Source of the DNA: Pseudoalteromonas galatheae
GTDB taxonomy: Bacteria; Pseudomonadota; Gammaproteobacteria; Enterobacterales; Alteromonadaceae
NCBI RefSeq assembly: GCF_005886105.2
Contig: NZ_PNCO02000001.1
Location: 1,733,001 to 1,797,000 of the forward strand
Direction: 5' to 3'
Length of the DNA: 64,000 bases
Part shown: positions 63,096 through 64,000 of the stretch, one piece after another
Layout of the letters: each line of letters opens with the position of its first letter
Position numbering within the stretch: position 1 is the first letter of the stretch
The notes under the pieces: generated by a model
The model's database searches: none
Seen by the model: the letters and a program-made list of their open reading frames with translations, nothing else
Told to the model about the DNA's origin: nothing
Made by a program: the position numbers and the translations under genes

Positions 63096-64000
63096 TTAAA
63101 ACGTAAACCTTGCAAGCAACGACGCGTAACGTTCAGTTTGTCGTAACGTCGTGATGCCGTAGTCAGGGTTAACGATTAAACCATTTTCACCGTCTAAAGA
63201 ACGTTGTTCATTGATCCCAAGCGCTTTATCACTGTTTAGTAGGTTATAAACAGTTCCTTTAAGCAATAGGTCATGCCCCATAATATCTGTAGAATAACTG
63301 AGCGATAGGTCTACCGTGGTTGCCCAAGGCAGATTATCAATGCTACCGCGAGGAGCTGGATTGCCGTTTTCGTCATAATGTGAAACATGACCGTAATCTT
63401 TACTTACGCACGCGTCCCAAGGGCTTCCTGCGGCACAGCTATCTACACCGACTGGGTGCTTAGAAAAATAGTTAGTCGGGCGGCCTGATGACGTTCTTGC
63501 AACCAGCCCCAGAGTTAGCTCATCTGTGATATCGTAAGAGCCTGATACTTTTATTGAATGGCGATGGTCGTTAGGCAAATTACCATAGCCGTGATCCATC
63601 AGATCCGCGTAATCATAAGAAGTTGTCCAACCAGGATCAGCCTGATCGTTGTCGGTTTTCACTAAACCTTCTGTATTACCATAGCTGTGTGACCAAGTAT
63701 AAGAAGAATTAATCCGCAACTTATCAGTAATATTTCCCTCTAAGGTAAATTCAAGTGCCAGATATTTACGTACAGCTTGTTGCAGGGCAAGCTCTTCTGC
63801 ACTAAGTGTCACTTCATCGACTTGGCCATCGCCATCGAAGTCATAACTCATGGTGATCGCTTCACCAGGGTTATTCAGCACATAGTAAGACCCTTGACCG
63901 ACATTGTCTTGGATACCGAGTTCGGCCAATTTCTTCGCAAGTACGGGGCCAACATCCGTATCTTCAACACTACGTCCAAGATCTCGATAAATAGCTCTAA
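63096..64000 (-). CDS. TonB-dependent receptor, C-terminal part
   Basis: The open frame runs off the window edge with no stop; about 301 codons of the C-terminal beta-barrel are present. It has typical strands ending in aromatic residues (YTWSHSYGNTEG, LTLGLVARTSSGRPTNYFS, LLKGTVYNLLNSDKALGINEQ) and ends YASLLARFTF with the C-terminal Phe needed for outer-membrane insertion. A loop holds DFDGDGQVDEV, an EF-hand-like calcium motif. Neighbours suggest uptake of proline- or hydroxyproline-rich peptides (for example from collagen); that is inference. Confidence 0.9.
   Translation of the reverse strand, partial: RAIYRDLGRSVEDTDVGPVLAKKLAELGIQDNVGQGSYYVLNNPGEAITMSYDFDGDGQVDEVTLSAEELALQQAVRKYLALEFTLEGNITDKLRINSSYTWSHSYGNTEGLVKTDNDQADPGWTTSYDYADLMDHGYGNLPNDHRHSIKVSGSYDITDELTLGLVARTSSGRPTNYFSKHPVGVDSCAAGSPWDACVSKDYGHVSHYDENGNPAPRGSIDNLPWATTVDLSLSYSTDIMGHDLLLKGTVYNLLNSDKALGINEQRSLDGENGLIVNPDYGITTLRQTERYASLLARFTF

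Overview
The window reads as chromosome of a marine gammaproteobacterium of the order Alteromonadales, most likely Pseudoalteromonas. Supporting signs are the ftsK-lrp-ald arrangement, seqA/ybfF with ybfE-fldA-fur, mfd-csiV, DUF3083 and DUF3025 proteins, a bkd cluster with LiuR-type palindromes, and an AT-leaning composition. No rRNA, tRNA or CRISPR array was recognised.

Region by region. 1-12400: cell division and amino acid genes (ftsK N-terminus, lrp, ald), a DUF4382 lipoprotein, a Cache chemoreceptor, a PilZ-like protein, the agmatine-to-putrescine pair aguA-aguB, then mfd-csiV and a small lipoprotein. 12400-20400: a MITE-like repeat, the branched-chain 2-oxoacid dehydrogenase operon, astE, pgm and seqA. 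20400-23000: ybfF, a DUF2788 gene, ybfE, fldA and fur. 23000-26800: an ECF42-type sigma factor with YCII/PhnB (DGPF) proteins, plus DUF1428 and DUF1203 proteins. 26800-42660: a protein kinase-like gene, glnS, DUF3083, pirin, a FosA-like gene, etfBA divergent from ETF-QO with two LiuR-type sites between them, a thioesterase, a TonB-domain protein, an unannotated two-gene micro-operon, trmO, proS and an LpxH-like phosphoesterase. 42660-50300: a second repeat copy that appears to split a small membrane-protein gene, a membrane protein of unknown function, a NatAB exporter, DUF3025, an M28 peptidase and a 10TM metal transporter with a Fur-family-like box.

50500-59600 is the most unusual part: a sedentary chromosomal integron. 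Eight cassettes, all on the minus strand, are separated by recognisable attC sites and run away from an integron integrase gene at 58600-59573. That gene carries two frameshifts but keeps a LexA box over its promoter. One attC core is interrupted by an IS1111-type IS110 element whose ends fit the 7-bp/3-bp subterminal rule. Its downstream non-coding region contains the heptamer GGCGTTA, identical to the attC core it landed in, which suggests a guide-RNA (seekRNA/bridge RNA) targeting segment. Cassette products include an interrupted GNAT acetyltransferase, a Cys/His-cluster protein, an HExxH protein, a GspG-like pseudopilin-domain protein, a secreted alpha/beta hydrolase and a HEPN-like protein.

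59700-64000: a hydroxyproline-peptide utilisation cluster (TonB-dependent receptor, trans-3-hydroxyproline dehydratase, M24 peptidase, pyrroline-2-carboxylate reductase-like enzyme). It is cut by the window edge inside the receptor gene.
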